Position numbers and translations under genes: made by a program
Shown here: positions 18,432-26,469 of the stretch, piece after piece
How the letters are laid out: each line of letters opens with the position of its first letter
Numbering within the stretch: the first letter of the stretch is position 1
NCBI GenBank assembly: GCA_905194315.1
Contig: CAJJRX010000007.1
Coordinates: 1-64,000 of the forward strand
Source of the DNA: an uncultured Sutterella sp.
GTDB lineage: Bacteria; Pseudomonadota; Gammaproteobacteria; Burkholderiales; Burkholderiaceae_F
Reading direction: 5' to 3'
DNA: 64,000 bases
The notes under the pieces: model-generated
Seen by the model: only the letters and a program-made list of their open reading frames with translations
The model's database searches: none
Told to the model about the DNA's origin: nothing

Positions 18432-18471
18432 GGTCCGTTTCCGCCATCTCTGGAAACGGACCTCTTTTTTT
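18432..18471 (+). terminator. Rho-independent terminator
   Basis: An 11-bp perfect stem, GGTCCGTTTCC paired with GGAAACGGACC, is followed by CTCTTTTTTT. Confidence 0.9.
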
Positions 18472-18715
18472 CTCTGCGACTTGTGATCCTCCATGCATAA
18501 AGACCTGGCATCTTGAGATAAATCAGGCGCCGCACTCCGCTGCATTGCACCCGGTCTGCTCTTCCTTTTCTGTTACGCTTTTTCAGAACTGTGGCATTTT
18601 TTCACGCTTAGAAAGCACCAAATGCCAATCTCCGTGTGGAGGAATGGTTAAAATATCAACAATTAATCCGAAAATAAGTCCAAAACCGATACCGGACACA
18701 AAGGAAAAAAAGAAA

Positions 18716-19918
18716 ATGAATAAGACACTCGTCGGCGTCGCTGCTGTCGCTGTTGCAGCCGCTGCTGCCTACCCGGCATGGGTACTCTATCAGGGACATC
18801 TGGTGGATCAGGAGATCAGTAAAATTTCCGGGGAAGAACTTCACGGGTTCGGCGGCGCCAGATACTGGACAGAAATCCAGGAAACAGGACGGAGCTGGTC
18901 GAGCCGTCAGCTTGAAGTTCGCATTAAGACAGATGATCCGATGCTCTCAGAGCTCAAGGATCAGATTGTGTATTCCGGTCAGGTGGATCTGCAGCTCGGT
19001 CTCAATGTCAGGGGGACTTTCAAGAGCGATCCCCGTGCCGGTATTCTTGCCCTGTATACCCTTGACGGAAAGGTGCCCTACAACGATCACGGCACTTTCA
19101 GTGTCAGCACGGGCGGGAAATTTGAAAACCTCACCTGGACCGTGGATCCGATCAATTACACAGGTGAGCAGGAGAAATCGCATTTCCGGATGGAACGGCT
19201 CGATTTCACTATGACCGCAGACGGCAAAGACTACACCTTTAACGGCACTATTCCTGCTATTGCATATGAGAACCCCGAAGGCGGTCTTGATATCAAGGGA
19301 CTGGGGGCGCGCTCAAAAAGCAGTGATAAAAGCGGTACCGTAGAGTATTTCTGGGAGACGATGACGGTCAATACCCCTCAACAGGTGATCCCTGTGGGCA
19401 AGCTCAACCTCTCCGTGCAGGCGGAACTGCTTACGCAGAACAAGGAAAAGCCTGATCTTGTCAACGGCGTGATCAAACTCTCTCTTGGCGGGGTGCAGAG
19501 TAAAGAAGTGAGTTTTGTCAATCTGACCATGGAGCTCACCACCGACAAACTACCGGTGCTGGATCAGCAGCGGGCTGATGAATCCCCGCAGGCTGCGCTC
19601 GAAGCACTGCGTACTTATGCGGCCGCTTTCGAGCAGGGAATGACCATCAGAATTCCTTCTCTGAAAGTGACTAACGGTCAGAATGAATCTGTTTTCTCGC
19701 TTGAGCTGATGAAAAAAGAAACGACAAACGGACTGGCCATTGGCGAGGCTGATCTCAGCTTTGACCCTGCATCACTGGGTAACGGTCCGGTGGCAAAATC
19801 TCTGGCCAAAGAAATCCGTAATACCGGCCGTCAGTACTGGCGTGAGGAAAACGGTCTTATCAAGGCACACTGGACTTTCCCCTACGAATATCTCGGTGTG
19901 CTGACCGGCGCCGGATAG
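18716..19918 (+). CDS. DUF945 (YdgA-like) family protein
   Basis: A 400-residue protein with one N-terminal hydrophobic helix (TLVGVAAVAVAAAAAYPAWVL) that either anchors it or is cleaved, leaving a beta-rich periplasmic body. The pattern YQGHLVDQEI and the DLQLGLNVRG-like segments match the DUF945/YdgA family, whose biochemical role is not established. AAGGAAAA lies nine bases before the ATG at 18716; longer in-frame readings from 18545 have no ribosome site. It stands alone between two terminators. About 320 bases before it contain no other gene. Confidence 0.75.
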   Translation: MNKTLVGVAAVAVAAAAAYPAWVLYQGHLVDQEISKISGEELHGFGGARYWTEIQETGRSWSSRQLEVRIKTDDPMLSELKDQIVYSGQVDLQLGLNVRGTFKSDPRAGILALYTLDGKVPYNDHGTFSVSTGGKFENLTWTVDPINYTGEQEKSHFRMERLDFTMTADGKDYTFNGTIPAIAYENPEGGLDIKGLGARSKSSDKSGTVEYFWETMTVNTPQQVIPVGKLNLSVQAELLTQNKEKPDLVNGVIKLSLGGVQSKEVSFVNLTMELTTDKLPVLDQQRADESPQAALEALRTYAAAFEQGMTIRIPSLKVTNGQNESVFSLELMKKETTNGLAIGEADLSFDPASLGNGPVAKSLAKEIRNTGRQYWREENGLIKAHWTFPYEYLGVLTGAG

Positions 19919-19950
19919 GAATAACGGTCAGGTCAGGGGGGCCGGGGATG

Positions 19951-19986
19951 AGAGCATCTGCACAAAGCGGCAGGTGCTCTTTTTTT
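19951..19986 (+). terminator. Rho-independent terminator
   Basis: AGAGCATCTGC pairs with GCAGGTGCTCT and is followed by six T. Confidence 0.88.
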
Positions 19987-20158
19987 ACTGCTGAAAACCC
20001 TTATCGGGTTTTCCATTACATAACGTCCGTAAATATGATTTAAAACAAACAATAAGATTTTTTATTCCTGTGCTCTCTATGACATATGTTTAATTGAGCA
20101 CAAGAAGAGTAATATTCTCTCTATGACCCCACTTATTGCCATATAGGAGACTTAGTAT

Positions 20159-21346
20159 ATGGAAAATCCTGTCAAACTCGACCGTCGTGCCTTCCTGCGC
20201 TCCGGCGCCGCTTTCGGTGTTGCCTCTTCTCTGGGTATTGCTCCTGCAATGGCTGCTGAGGCCGAAGCGGAAAAGCCGAAAATTGTCCCGCTTCAGGGCA
20301 AAATGACCTATGAGGAAGTCCGCAACCGCGCCCGTGAAATGATGTTCCCGCGCTGCGCAGTCTGCCCGGAGTGTAACGGTCGCGGCCCCTGTATCGGTCA
20401 GGTGCCGGGTTTCGGCGGTATGGGTGCCAACCGCAGCTTCCAGGCCAACTACGATGCGCTGGCTGCCGTTCAGCTCAACGCCCGCTCCATGCATGATGTG
20501 AAAAAGCCTGACATGGCTTTCAAATTCTTCGGTGAAACGCTCTCTATGCCCTGCATGGTTGCGCCGACAGGCGGGACAACCTACAACATGGGCGGCAAAC
20601 TCACGGAAGAGCAGTTTGTGACCGCAATCTGTGAAGGGGCTACCCGTGCCGGTATTCTCGGAGCGGTTGCTGACGGCATCGGCGATCCGATTGATGTGTT
20701 TGAAACACGCCTTCAAACCCTCAAGAGCAAGGGCTTCAAGGCGATTGTCGGTCTGAAACCGCGTCTGCAGCAGGAAATCATTCTGCGTATGAAGAAGGCA
20801 TACGAAGGCGGTGCCGTGGCGCTGACCATTGACCTGGACTCTGCCGGCCGTGCGGCCCGTGCAACGCCCGGTCAGACGGTTGAACCGAAGACTCTTGCAC
20901 AGATGACCGAACTGGTGAAGGCCTCTCCGCTGCCTCTGTTCTTCAAAGGCATTATGACGGTTGATGAGGCGCTGCTTGTTCTCAAGTCGGGCGCTGCCGG
21001 TTTTGTCGTCTCCAACCATGGCGGTCGCACCCTTGCCGATACGGCCGGGACGGCTGAGGTTCTGCCGCGTATTGCTGATGCCGTCAAGGGCAAATGCATG
21101 ATTCTGGTTGACGGTACCGTTGCCCGAGGCACTGATGTGCTCAAGTACTGTGCTCTTGGCGCGGATGCCTGTCTGGCCGGTCGTCACTTTGTCCGTGCTG
21201 CACACGGCGGTCTTGCGGACGGTGTGGAACTGTTTGCCAATCGCCTCAGGAGTGAACTGCAGGTGGCGATGATTCTGACAGGTTCTAAGAACGTTGCGGC
21301 CATTGACCGCAGCCGTATCCGCATTCCTGTCTCCCAGTACAAGTAA
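20159..21346 (+). CDS. Tat-exported FMN-dependent alpha-hydroxyacid dehydrogenase
   Basis: A member of the lactate/glycolate oxidase (FMN TIM-barrel) family with a twin-arginine signal (DRRAFLRSG, cleaved after about residue 34). The substrate-binding Lys (PLFFKGI), the catalytic His and an Arg (VSNHGGRTLAD) and the phosphate-binding end (GADACLAGRHF) are present. Before the barrel is a cysteine cluster, CAVCPECNGRGPC (about residues 65-77), as in some anaerobe members, which could hold a metal or Fe-S centre. Length is 395. The tetraheme cytochrome 76 bases downstream is a natural electron partner. Most relatives are cytoplasmic, so a periplasmic enzyme is unusual. Direction (oxidation or reduction) and substrate are not visible. 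Confidence 0.82.
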   Translation: MENPVKLDRRAFLRSGAAFGVASSLGIAPAMAAEAEAEKPKIVPLQGKMTYEEVRNRAREMMFPRCAVCPECNGRGPCIGQVPGFGGMGANRSFQANYDALAAVQLNARSMHDVKKPDMAFKFFGETLSMPCMVAPTGGTTYNMGGKLTEEQFVTAICEGATRAGILGAVADGIGDPIDVFETRLQTLKSKGFKAIVGLKPRLQQEIILRMKKAYEGGAVALTIDLDSAGRAARATPGQTVEPKTLAQMTELVKASPLPLFFKGIMTVDEALLVLKSGAAGFVVSNHGGRTLADTAGTAEVLPRIADAVKGKCMILVDGTVARGTDVLKYCALGADACLAGRHFVRAAHGGLADGVELFANRLRSELQVAMILTGSKNVAAIDRSRIRIPVSQYK

Positions 21347-21364
21347 GCTTGCGGCATAAGACCG

Positions 21365-21391
21365 GGCTGCGGGCGGGATACGCCCGCAGCC
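21365..21391 (+). terminator. GC-rich intergenic hairpin
   Basis: An 11-bp perfect stem, GGCTGCGGGCG and CGCCCGCAGCC, with a five-base loop separates the hydroxyacid dehydrogenase from the cytochrome gene. Only a weak T-tract follows, so partial termination or mRNA stabilisation is likely. Confidence 0.5.
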
Positions 21392-21422
21392 GCTTTCTGA
21401 ACACCTACCGCGGAGTTGAGCC

Positions 21423-21791
21423 ATGGTAAAACGACAATTGATTGCCGCGCTGGCGCTGGTCTGTACGGTCCTTGCCGGCGTCGCCGGTACAGCCCGGGCA
21501 GCTCAGGAGCCGTACTGCACCTATCTGGCTGACCGTCATGTGGCCAGAGGAATAAACTGCGACACCTGCCACGATGCCTCGCTGAAGCTCAAGACCATCG
21601 GCGGACGTGATATCTGTGTGAGCTGTCACGGAGATTTCGAGCAGATGAAGGTGAAAACCGCCGGCCGTTATGCGAAGAATCCTCATGCGCCGCATGAGCA
21701 GGGCGTCACGTGTACGAGCTGTCACAAAGGACACAAGGCGCCGGAAAACAACTGTGCCAAGTGCCATCAGGTGCAATTCAAAGTTCCGTAG
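21423..21791 (+). CDS. Small periplasmic tetraheme cytochrome c
   Basis: A 122-residue secreted protein with a Sec signal (QLIAALALVCTVLAGVAGTARA) and four heme-binding CxxCH motifs: CDTCH, CVSCH, CTSCH and CAKCH. The layout is that of the small tetraheme domain fused to flavocytochrome c fumarate reductases, here as a free protein. It resembles the protein at 29615 (shared DRHxARG, CxxCH spacing and HxAPEN...CHQ ending). It follows the FMN hydroxyacid dehydrogenase by 76 bases and probably shuttles electrons between it, or a flavoprotein reductase, and the quinol pool. Confidence 0.9.
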   Translation: MVKRQLIAALALVCTVLAGVAGTARAAQEPYCTYLADRHVARGINCDTCHDASLKLKTIGGRDICVSCHGDFEQMKVKTAGRYAKNPHAPHEQGVTCTSCHKGHKAPENNCAKCHQVQFKVP

Positions 21792-21807
21792 ATTTGCTTC
21801 CAGCTCC

Positions 21808-21836
21808 GCTCCGAACAGCACGTCGGAGCGTTTTTT
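21808..21836 (+). terminator. Rho-independent terminator
   Basis: GCTCCGA pairs with TCGGAGC and is followed by GTTTTTT. Confidence 0.85.
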
Positions 21837-21949
21837 GTTTGAAAAAGCTGTGAAACGGCGCAGGGATCGGCGTTTTGTGTTACAACCTGTTAATATAAGG
21901 CTGCTACAGACAGGACATCAATTCGTGGATCAGTAAAGGAGTGCCGGTG

Positions 21950-23017
21950 ATGTTTGAGGTGGATTTGCTCTACACCCTTGCAAAAGAAAAAGGTGAGTCG
22001 CGCCGACTGAAGAATGATCTGATAGAGCAGCTCTCGACAATTGAGTCCGAGAAGTCACTGATGGCCGCCGCAAAAAAACTCGGTATGAGCTACCGCTACT
22101 TCTGGGGCAGGATTGAGCACTGGGAAAATGAGTTCGGTCAGAAGCTGGTTGTCCGGGAGCAGGGCAAGCCCGCATTTCTGACACCGCTTGGAAAAAAGCT
22201 GCTCTGGGCGGAGCGTACCATTCAGGCCAAACATGCCCTGACAATCGCCAAACTGAGCAACGAACTCAATGCCGCTTTTCAGGCGGCCTATGACCCCAAT
22301 GCAAGCATTCTGACAGTGGCAGGCTGCTTTGACGCATTTCTCTCCTCGCTGCAGGTAAAGGCTTTTGACAGCGGTCTGATTACGGATTTCCGTTTCAATA
22401 CGGGGCTCGAAGGGCTGAGAAATCTGCGCGACGGCGACTGCGTGATGGCCGGCTTTAACTTTCCCGAGGACTCTCCCAGAGGCAGTGAAGCCTGGAAGGC
22501 TTTCTCACCGATGATTGACCCCGCTCTGATGGAGGGGTGTTCTGTCGGGCGGCGCTCCCAGGGACTCGTCGTGGCAAAAGGCAATCCCAAGGGGGTAGGC
22601 TCCTTTATCGATGTGTTTCTCAAACACCTCCGTTACGCCGGCCGCTCCCCGGATACCGGCACGTACACGCTGCAGGAGTCTCTGCTCAAACAAACGCCTT
22701 TTGATCAGGAGCAGCTGGCGAAAATTTCCACAATCTATCCGTCACACCTTGCGGTGGCAACGGCTGTCGCCTCCGGTGAGGCTGACGCGGGACTCTGCAT
22801 TGCGCAGGCTGCCGGGCAGATGAATGCCGGGTTTATTCCGCTGGTCTGGGAGAATTACTACCTTGCGTGGCACAAGCGTGACAGAGCGCTTGTACAGCCT
22901 TTCCTGGAGGTACTTAGCCGTGCTGGGCGCGAGGGTGATCCGGGTGAGCCAGGACGCGATCTGCAGCGCTGCGGTGAACTCATCACCGACTGGCAGGCAG
23001 AGCTCAACTGGTTCTGA
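21950..23017 (+). CDS. ModE-like HTH regulator with periplasmic-binding-protein-like effector domain
   Basis: A transcription factor with a ModE/LysR-type winged helix at residues about 15-80 (KSLMAAAKKLGMSYRYFWGRIEHWE) and a type-2 periplasmic-binding-protein-like domain behind it, the pattern of oxyanion-responsive or one-component regulators. AAAGGAG sits eight bases before the ATG at 21950, making it a better start than the GTG at 21941. It is 355 residues long. ModE relatives respond to molybdate or tungstate, which would suit a genome with molybdopterin enzymes, but the ligand is not shown. The target could be the adjacent hydroxyacid dehydrogenase/cytochrome pair. Confidence 0.75.
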   Translation: MFEVDLLYTLAKEKGESRRLKNDLIEQLSTIESEKSLMAAAKKLGMSYRYFWGRIEHWENEFGQKLVVREQGKPAFLTPLGKKLLWAERTIQAKHALTIAKLSNELNAAFQAAYDPNASILTVAGCFDAFLSSLQVKAFDSGLITDFRFNTGLEGLRNLRDGDCVMAGFNFPEDSPRGSEAWKAFSPMIDPALMEGCSVGRRSQGLVVAKGNPKGVGSFIDVFLKHLRYAGRSPDTGTYTLQESLLKQTPFDQEQLAKISTIYPSHLAVATAVASGEADAGLCIAQAAGQMNAGFIPLVWENYYLAWHKRDRALVQPFLEVLSRAGREGDPGEPGRDLQRCGELITDWQAELNWF

Positions 23018-23020
23018 TCA

Positions 23021-23059
23021 AAAAGAAAGCCTCCAGAGCGTGACTTCCGGAGGCTTTTT
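23021..23059. terminator. Bidirectional terminator between convergent genes
   Basis: AAAGCCTCC (23026-23034) pairs with GGAGGCTTT (23049-23057), with A-rich sequence to the left and T-rich sequence to the right. It serves the ModE-like gene and the opposing LTXXQ gene. Confidence 0.85.
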
Positions 23060-23071
23060 CACATTTGGCGT

Positions 23072-23659
23072 TTACATCTTCTGCGTTTCAGCTTCAGCAG
23101 CCGGTTTGCCCTCATCAGCCGGAGCGCCCATCATGCCGCCGTGATGATATTTTCGCATCATCATGCCGTGGTGCGGATCCATGGGCATTCCGCCGTGCGG
23201 ATGCATCATAGCGCCGCCCATACGGCCGTGAGTGGCCTCAACCTGCTCGAGGACGTACTTCTGCGAGGGGTTGAGCACTTTCAGCAGTTCAGCGCGGGCA
23301 GCAGCATACGCCTTCAGGCTGTCAGCACGATTCTGGGCGCGTTCTGCGCGACGCTCAAGACGCTCCTGCATATCTGCGGCAGGTTTGTCATAGGTTTTAC
23401 CCTTTTTCATATGAAGGGCTTTGGAGGCCTTGACATAATTTTCCCAGGCTGCTTTCTGGTTGTCTTCCAGTGTGAGCATACGGGCAATGCCCTCAAGACG
23501 GGCATCCATCCTGTCGGACATGCTGTAACCGGCCATCGGGCAGGCGGGTCTCGTCTGAGGTGAGGTCGTCTGTTTGTCAGGCGCACTGAATGCAAGTGAC
23601 GCACTCATCAGGGCGCCGAGAGCAGTAACGGTGGCAAGGATCTTGGTGGATTTTCTCAT
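23072..23659 (-). CDS. Periplasmic LTXXQ (Spy/CpxP-like) protein with Met/His-rich tail
   Basis: A 195-residue secreted helical protein. A Sec signal ends near SLAFSA. The central helical part with ERRAERAQNRADSLKAY and LNPSQKYVLEQ resembles Spy/CpxP chaperones of the envelope stress response. The last 50 residues are extremely rich in Met and His (GGAMMHPHGGMPMDPHHGMMM), which suggests binding of copper or another metal. AGGAGA precedes the start on the minus strand. A role in metal handling or periplasmic chaperoning is likely; the exact client is unknown. Confidence 0.78.
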   Translation of the reverse strand: MRKSTKILATVTALGALMSASLAFSAPDKQTTSPQTRPACPMAGYSMSDRMDARLEGIARMLTLEDNQKAAWENYVKASKALHMKKGKTYDKPAADMQERLERRAERAQNRADSLKAYAAARAELLKVLNPSQKYVLEQVEATHGRMGGAMMHPHGGMPMDPHHGMMMRKYHHGGMMGAPADEGKPAAEAETQKM

Positions 23660-23813
23660 GGAACAGATCTCCTGAAATTTGTCATTTCGAAAAAAGTGAT
23701 TTGTTAACTCCTAGAATACGAAAAAAAACGGTTAGCGTCGTGCTGTGAAATGCGAAAGTGTGTAACGTGGCGGAGTGGAAGGATTTTAGGGGGTATGAGA
23801 GCGCAAAAAACTG

Positions 23814-23849
23814 AAAAAGACGGAAGCGTCACAAAGTAACACTTCCGTC
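23814..23849 (-). terminator. Rho-independent terminator (minus strand)
   Basis: On the minus strand GACGGAAG pairs with CTTCCGTC and is followed by TTTTTC. It ends the flavoprotein transcript from 25317. Confidence 0.8.
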
Positions 23850-23871
23850 ATATCAATGTGCTGAGGCTGGA

Positions 23872-25317
23872 TTAAGCAGCTTTGGTTTTAGCGATGCTTT
23901 CAGCGGCAAGTTTGCCGAAAACAACCGCTTTTCCGACGCTGGTCCCGGACATATAGGCCGCGCCATGAACACCGCCGGTTCCTTCCCCTGCTGCCCAGAG
24001 CCCTTCGATAGGTTCACCGAAAACGTTAATGACACGGGCATTGACGTCGATACGTGCACCGCAGTATGTAGACAGGAGAACGCTGGTTGCCCGGAAGGCA
24101 TAGAACGGAGCCTTTTCAATTGGCGTGGGTTTGCCGCCGCCAGCAGAAAGAGACGTACGGCCGAACTCGTCTTTTCCTTGGGATAATCCTTCGTTATATG
24201 TTGCCACTGTTTGTTTGAGAGCCTTTGCCGGCAGGCCGATTTTCTCAGCCAGTTCCTCAATAGTTGCTGCTTCGTAAAGTTCGCCGTTCTTTTTTAAGTA
24301 GTCGGTATTGGCCAGAGCATCTTTTTGTGCACGCTCGTGGATAGCACTATCGTATACCTGAATCCCGATCCCGTCTTTTTCCTTCAGAGTAATAGTCCCG
24401 AGTGTTTTGTAGGGAAGAGATTCATCAGCATAACGTTTCCCATCGAGATTGACGATGATGGCACCGTTGTACATAACAAAGGCTGAAGTTTTCGTATTCG
24501 GATTAAACCCGTATGTCGGCTTGGTGTAGGTGACGTCTAGCAGATCGGCACCCAGCGCCCAGGCCATGCGGGAACCGTCACCTGTATTGCCAAGACCTCC
24601 AAGTTTCAACGCATTTTCGGCATCTGGAGAGAATCTGCGGAGAAATTCCTTGCTTTGGGCCCAACCACCAGCTGCAATGACGACCCCGCGCCGTGCGTGA
24701 TAGGTGCGTGTGCCGTTCTTTGTTTTCGCCACCACACCGACAACTCTTCCGGAGTCATTGACAATCAACCGTTCAGCAGGTGTTCCATAGACAAATTTTG
24801 CACCCTTTGCTTTAGCAAGGTCATTGAAGATTTTGAGCATTTGAGGCGGGCGGGTCAGGTGCTGACGGGGAACACTCATACCGGCACCAGTAGTGACATC
24901 TCGAAATTCAACGCCGAGACCTTTTGCCCATTTGTAAGTCGGTAGAGTCTCCGTTACGAAGCGGTGAACAAGTTCAGGATCGTTCACTTTGCCCATAGAG
25001 AGCATTTCTTTTTCAAACAATTCAGGGCTATCTTTGATACCTTTAGCTTCCTGAATATCCGTGCCCCATACAGCAAAACCGCCATTACAGAGAGTTGTGG
25101 AACCGCCGCCCACCCGTAATTTTTCAAGCACTATCACAGACAGACCAAGCTCTGCAGCCCGCGCTGCGGCACTTGAGCCAGCAGCTCCGGTACCGATGAT
25201 GACAACGTCCGCCTGTTCATCATAGTGTTGAGGGGGCTGAACCGGTTTGGCACTGGCGATTAAAGGAGCGGAAAAGACACTAAGGCCCAATCCTGAGAGT
25301 AACTGACGTCTTTGCAT
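23872..25317 (-). CDS. Exported FAD flavoprotein with altered fumarate-reductase active site
   Basis: A 481-residue member of the flavocytochrome c FAD family. A twin-arginine-like signal (MQRRQLLSGLGLSVF) precedes VVIIGTGAAGSSAAARAA. The usual catalytic HTMGG region reads STYCGARID, and the usual HGANRLGG reads HGAAYMSGTSVG, so the catalytic His and the substrate-binding Arg are both missing; the Arg in GKRYADE remains. Simple fumarate reduction is therefore unlikely and another substrate or reaction is implied. No heme or FMN motif. It is divergent from a LysR gene across a 170-base region with a 20-base inverted repeat. Its DNA is more AT-rich than the flanking genes, hinting at transfer. 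Confidence 0.82.
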   Translation of the reverse strand: MQRRQLLSGLGLSVFSAPLIASAKPVQPPQHYDEQADVVIIGTGAAGSSAAARAAELGLSVIVLEKLRVGGGSTTLCNGGFAVWGTDIQEAKGIKDSPELFEKEMLSMGKVNDPELVHRFVTETLPTYKWAKGLGVEFRDVTTGAGMSVPRQHLTRPPQMLKIFNDLAKAKGAKFVYGTPAERLIVNDSGRVVGVVAKTKNGTRTYHARRGVVIAAGGWAQSKEFLRRFSPDAENALKLGGLGNTGDGSRMAWALGADLLDVTYTKPTYGFNPNTKTSAFVMYNGAIIVNLDGKRYADESLPYKTLGTITLKEKDGIGIQVYDSAIHERAQKDALANTDYLKKNGELYEAATIEELAEKIGLPAKALKQTVATYNEGLSQGKDEFGRTSLSAGGGKPTPIEKAPFYAFRATSVLLSTYCGARIDVNARVINVFGEPIEGLWAAGEGTGGVHGAAYMSGTSVGKAVVFGKLAAESIAKTKAA

Positions 25318-25339
25318 ATTGAGGTCTCCATTGGTTGGT

Positions 25340-25409
25340 AGAGGGTACTGCCAGTGATCGTATTTTGAATAACTCTTGGAGACGCAAAACGATGCTGGCA
25401 GTACCTCTG
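25340..25409. promoter_or_regulatory. Inverted repeat in the flavoprotein-LysR divergent region
   Basis: AGAGGGTACTGCCAGTGATCG (25340-25360, one base more than the partner) faces CGATGCTGGCAGTACCTCT (25390-25408), giving about 17 paired bases with a 30-base gap. It lies between the divergent starts at 25317 and 25491 and is a likely operator for the LysR protein. Confidence 0.55.
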
Positions 25410-25490
25410 TGTTTCATTGTAGAAATGCAAAACGTTGCAAAAAAATCAATTAGTATTGCAATAATGCAATCATTTCTGAGGGTTTTCCTG

Positions 25491-26399
25491 ATGTACAAAC
25501 CAGAAAAAATAGATATGTCGCTATGGGCTGTTTTTCTTTCTCTCTGTGAGACTGAGTCAATGGGTAAAACAGCTGCTCAGGTTGGCTGCACCACCTCCAC
25601 GGTATCACGGAAGATTGGCCAGCTGGAGTCTCAGTTTGGCATGAGCCTGTTTGTCCGTGAACCACGGCGGTGCAGACTGACAGATGAGGGCGTAGCGCTT
25701 CGCGATGCGATTGCTCCGGTACATCGGCTTTACGGAGAACACCTGCAGGAGGCATTGTATTTTCTGGAAAGATTGCGTCAGCCAAAAATCAGTGTGGCGA
25801 CAGTATCCGGACTGATTCCCTTTGTCCTGGAGTGTATAGAGGATTTTCAGAAACGTTTTCCTCAAGTGGATGTGTCAGTAAAGCAAGTTACCTATCCCAG
25901 AGAGGAGGCTCTGAATGATGCTGATTTTGCAATATGGGCTGATCAGGAGTCTCGTCCGCAGGTTGATGTAGTTGACCTGGGGGTTGTCGAGAGTATCGTT
26001 GTGGCGTCAGCGCACTACGGGAAAAGCTTTCCCCGGAAACCGGGAGATTTACGCCAGCATACGGTGATTCAGTCTACAGGTTGGATTTGTCCGTTGCGGC
26101 TGAAACATCAGAAAAGTTTCGAGTTTGCTGATTTTATCCCAGGAAGTGTTATCACCATGGATACCATCGCAAACATGGTGATGGCAGTTGAAAGAGGTAT
26201 GGGCATTGGAGTCGCCATTCCCAGATATGCGGCAAGAGAAGGGCTAAAAAACGGGACGCTGAAAGTGGTTTTACCGGAATATGCGGGACCTTCGCTGAAA
26301 TTCCGTCTTCTTTCGCGAAGAAGCCTCTATCAGTCGGAAATCACCAGTGTTTTCAGACAGATTGTAATAAAGAGGTGGGAGGGTTTTGTCAGAGAGTAG
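25491..26399 (+). CDS. LysR-family transcriptional regulator
   Basis: A 302-residue regulator with an N-terminal LysR helix-turn-helix (GKTAAQVGCTTSTVSRKIGQ, about residues 25-44) and a periplasmic-binding-like effector domain. The ATG at 25491 places the HTH at the usual distance; a longer reading from 25335 would run over the divergent operator. It is transcribed away from the flavoprotein at 23872-25317, the classical arrangement for a LysR protein and its target, and ends at a bidirectional terminator. The inducer is unknown. Confidence 0.87.
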   Translation: MYKPEKIDMSLWAVFLSLCETESMGKTAAQVGCTTSTVSRKIGQLESQFGMSLFVREPRRCRLTDEGVALRDAIAPVHRLYGEHLQEALYFLERLRQPKISVATVSGLIPFVLECIEDFQKRFPQVDVSVKQVTYPREEALNDADFAIWADQESRPQVDVVDLGVVESIVVASAHYGKSFPRKPGDLRQHTVIQSTGWICPLRLKHQKSFEFADFIPGSVITMDTIANMVMAVERGMGIGVAIPRYAAREGLKNGTLKVVLPEYAGPSLKFRLLSRRSLYQSEITSVFRQIVIKRWEGFVRE

Positions 26400-26429
26400 T
26401 TTCGGGTAGGGCTGTAGCAGAAATGATGA

Positions 26430-26466
26430 AAAAGGCGGGTGCACCATGATGCACCCGCCGAAAAAG
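26430..26466. terminator. Bidirectional terminator between convergent genes
   Basis: GGCGGGTGCA pairs with TGCACCCGCC over a six-base loop, with A-runs on both sides. The right-hand A-run serves as the T-run for leftward transcription of the gamma-glutamyltransferase gene. Confidence 0.8.
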
Positions 26467-26469
26467 AGT

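Noticed and set aside
16820..18550. 576-codon minus-strand frame opposite the 16844 flavoprotein
   Set aside because: Mirror of a strongly biased gene; the plus strand has the Tat signal, FAD motif and active site.
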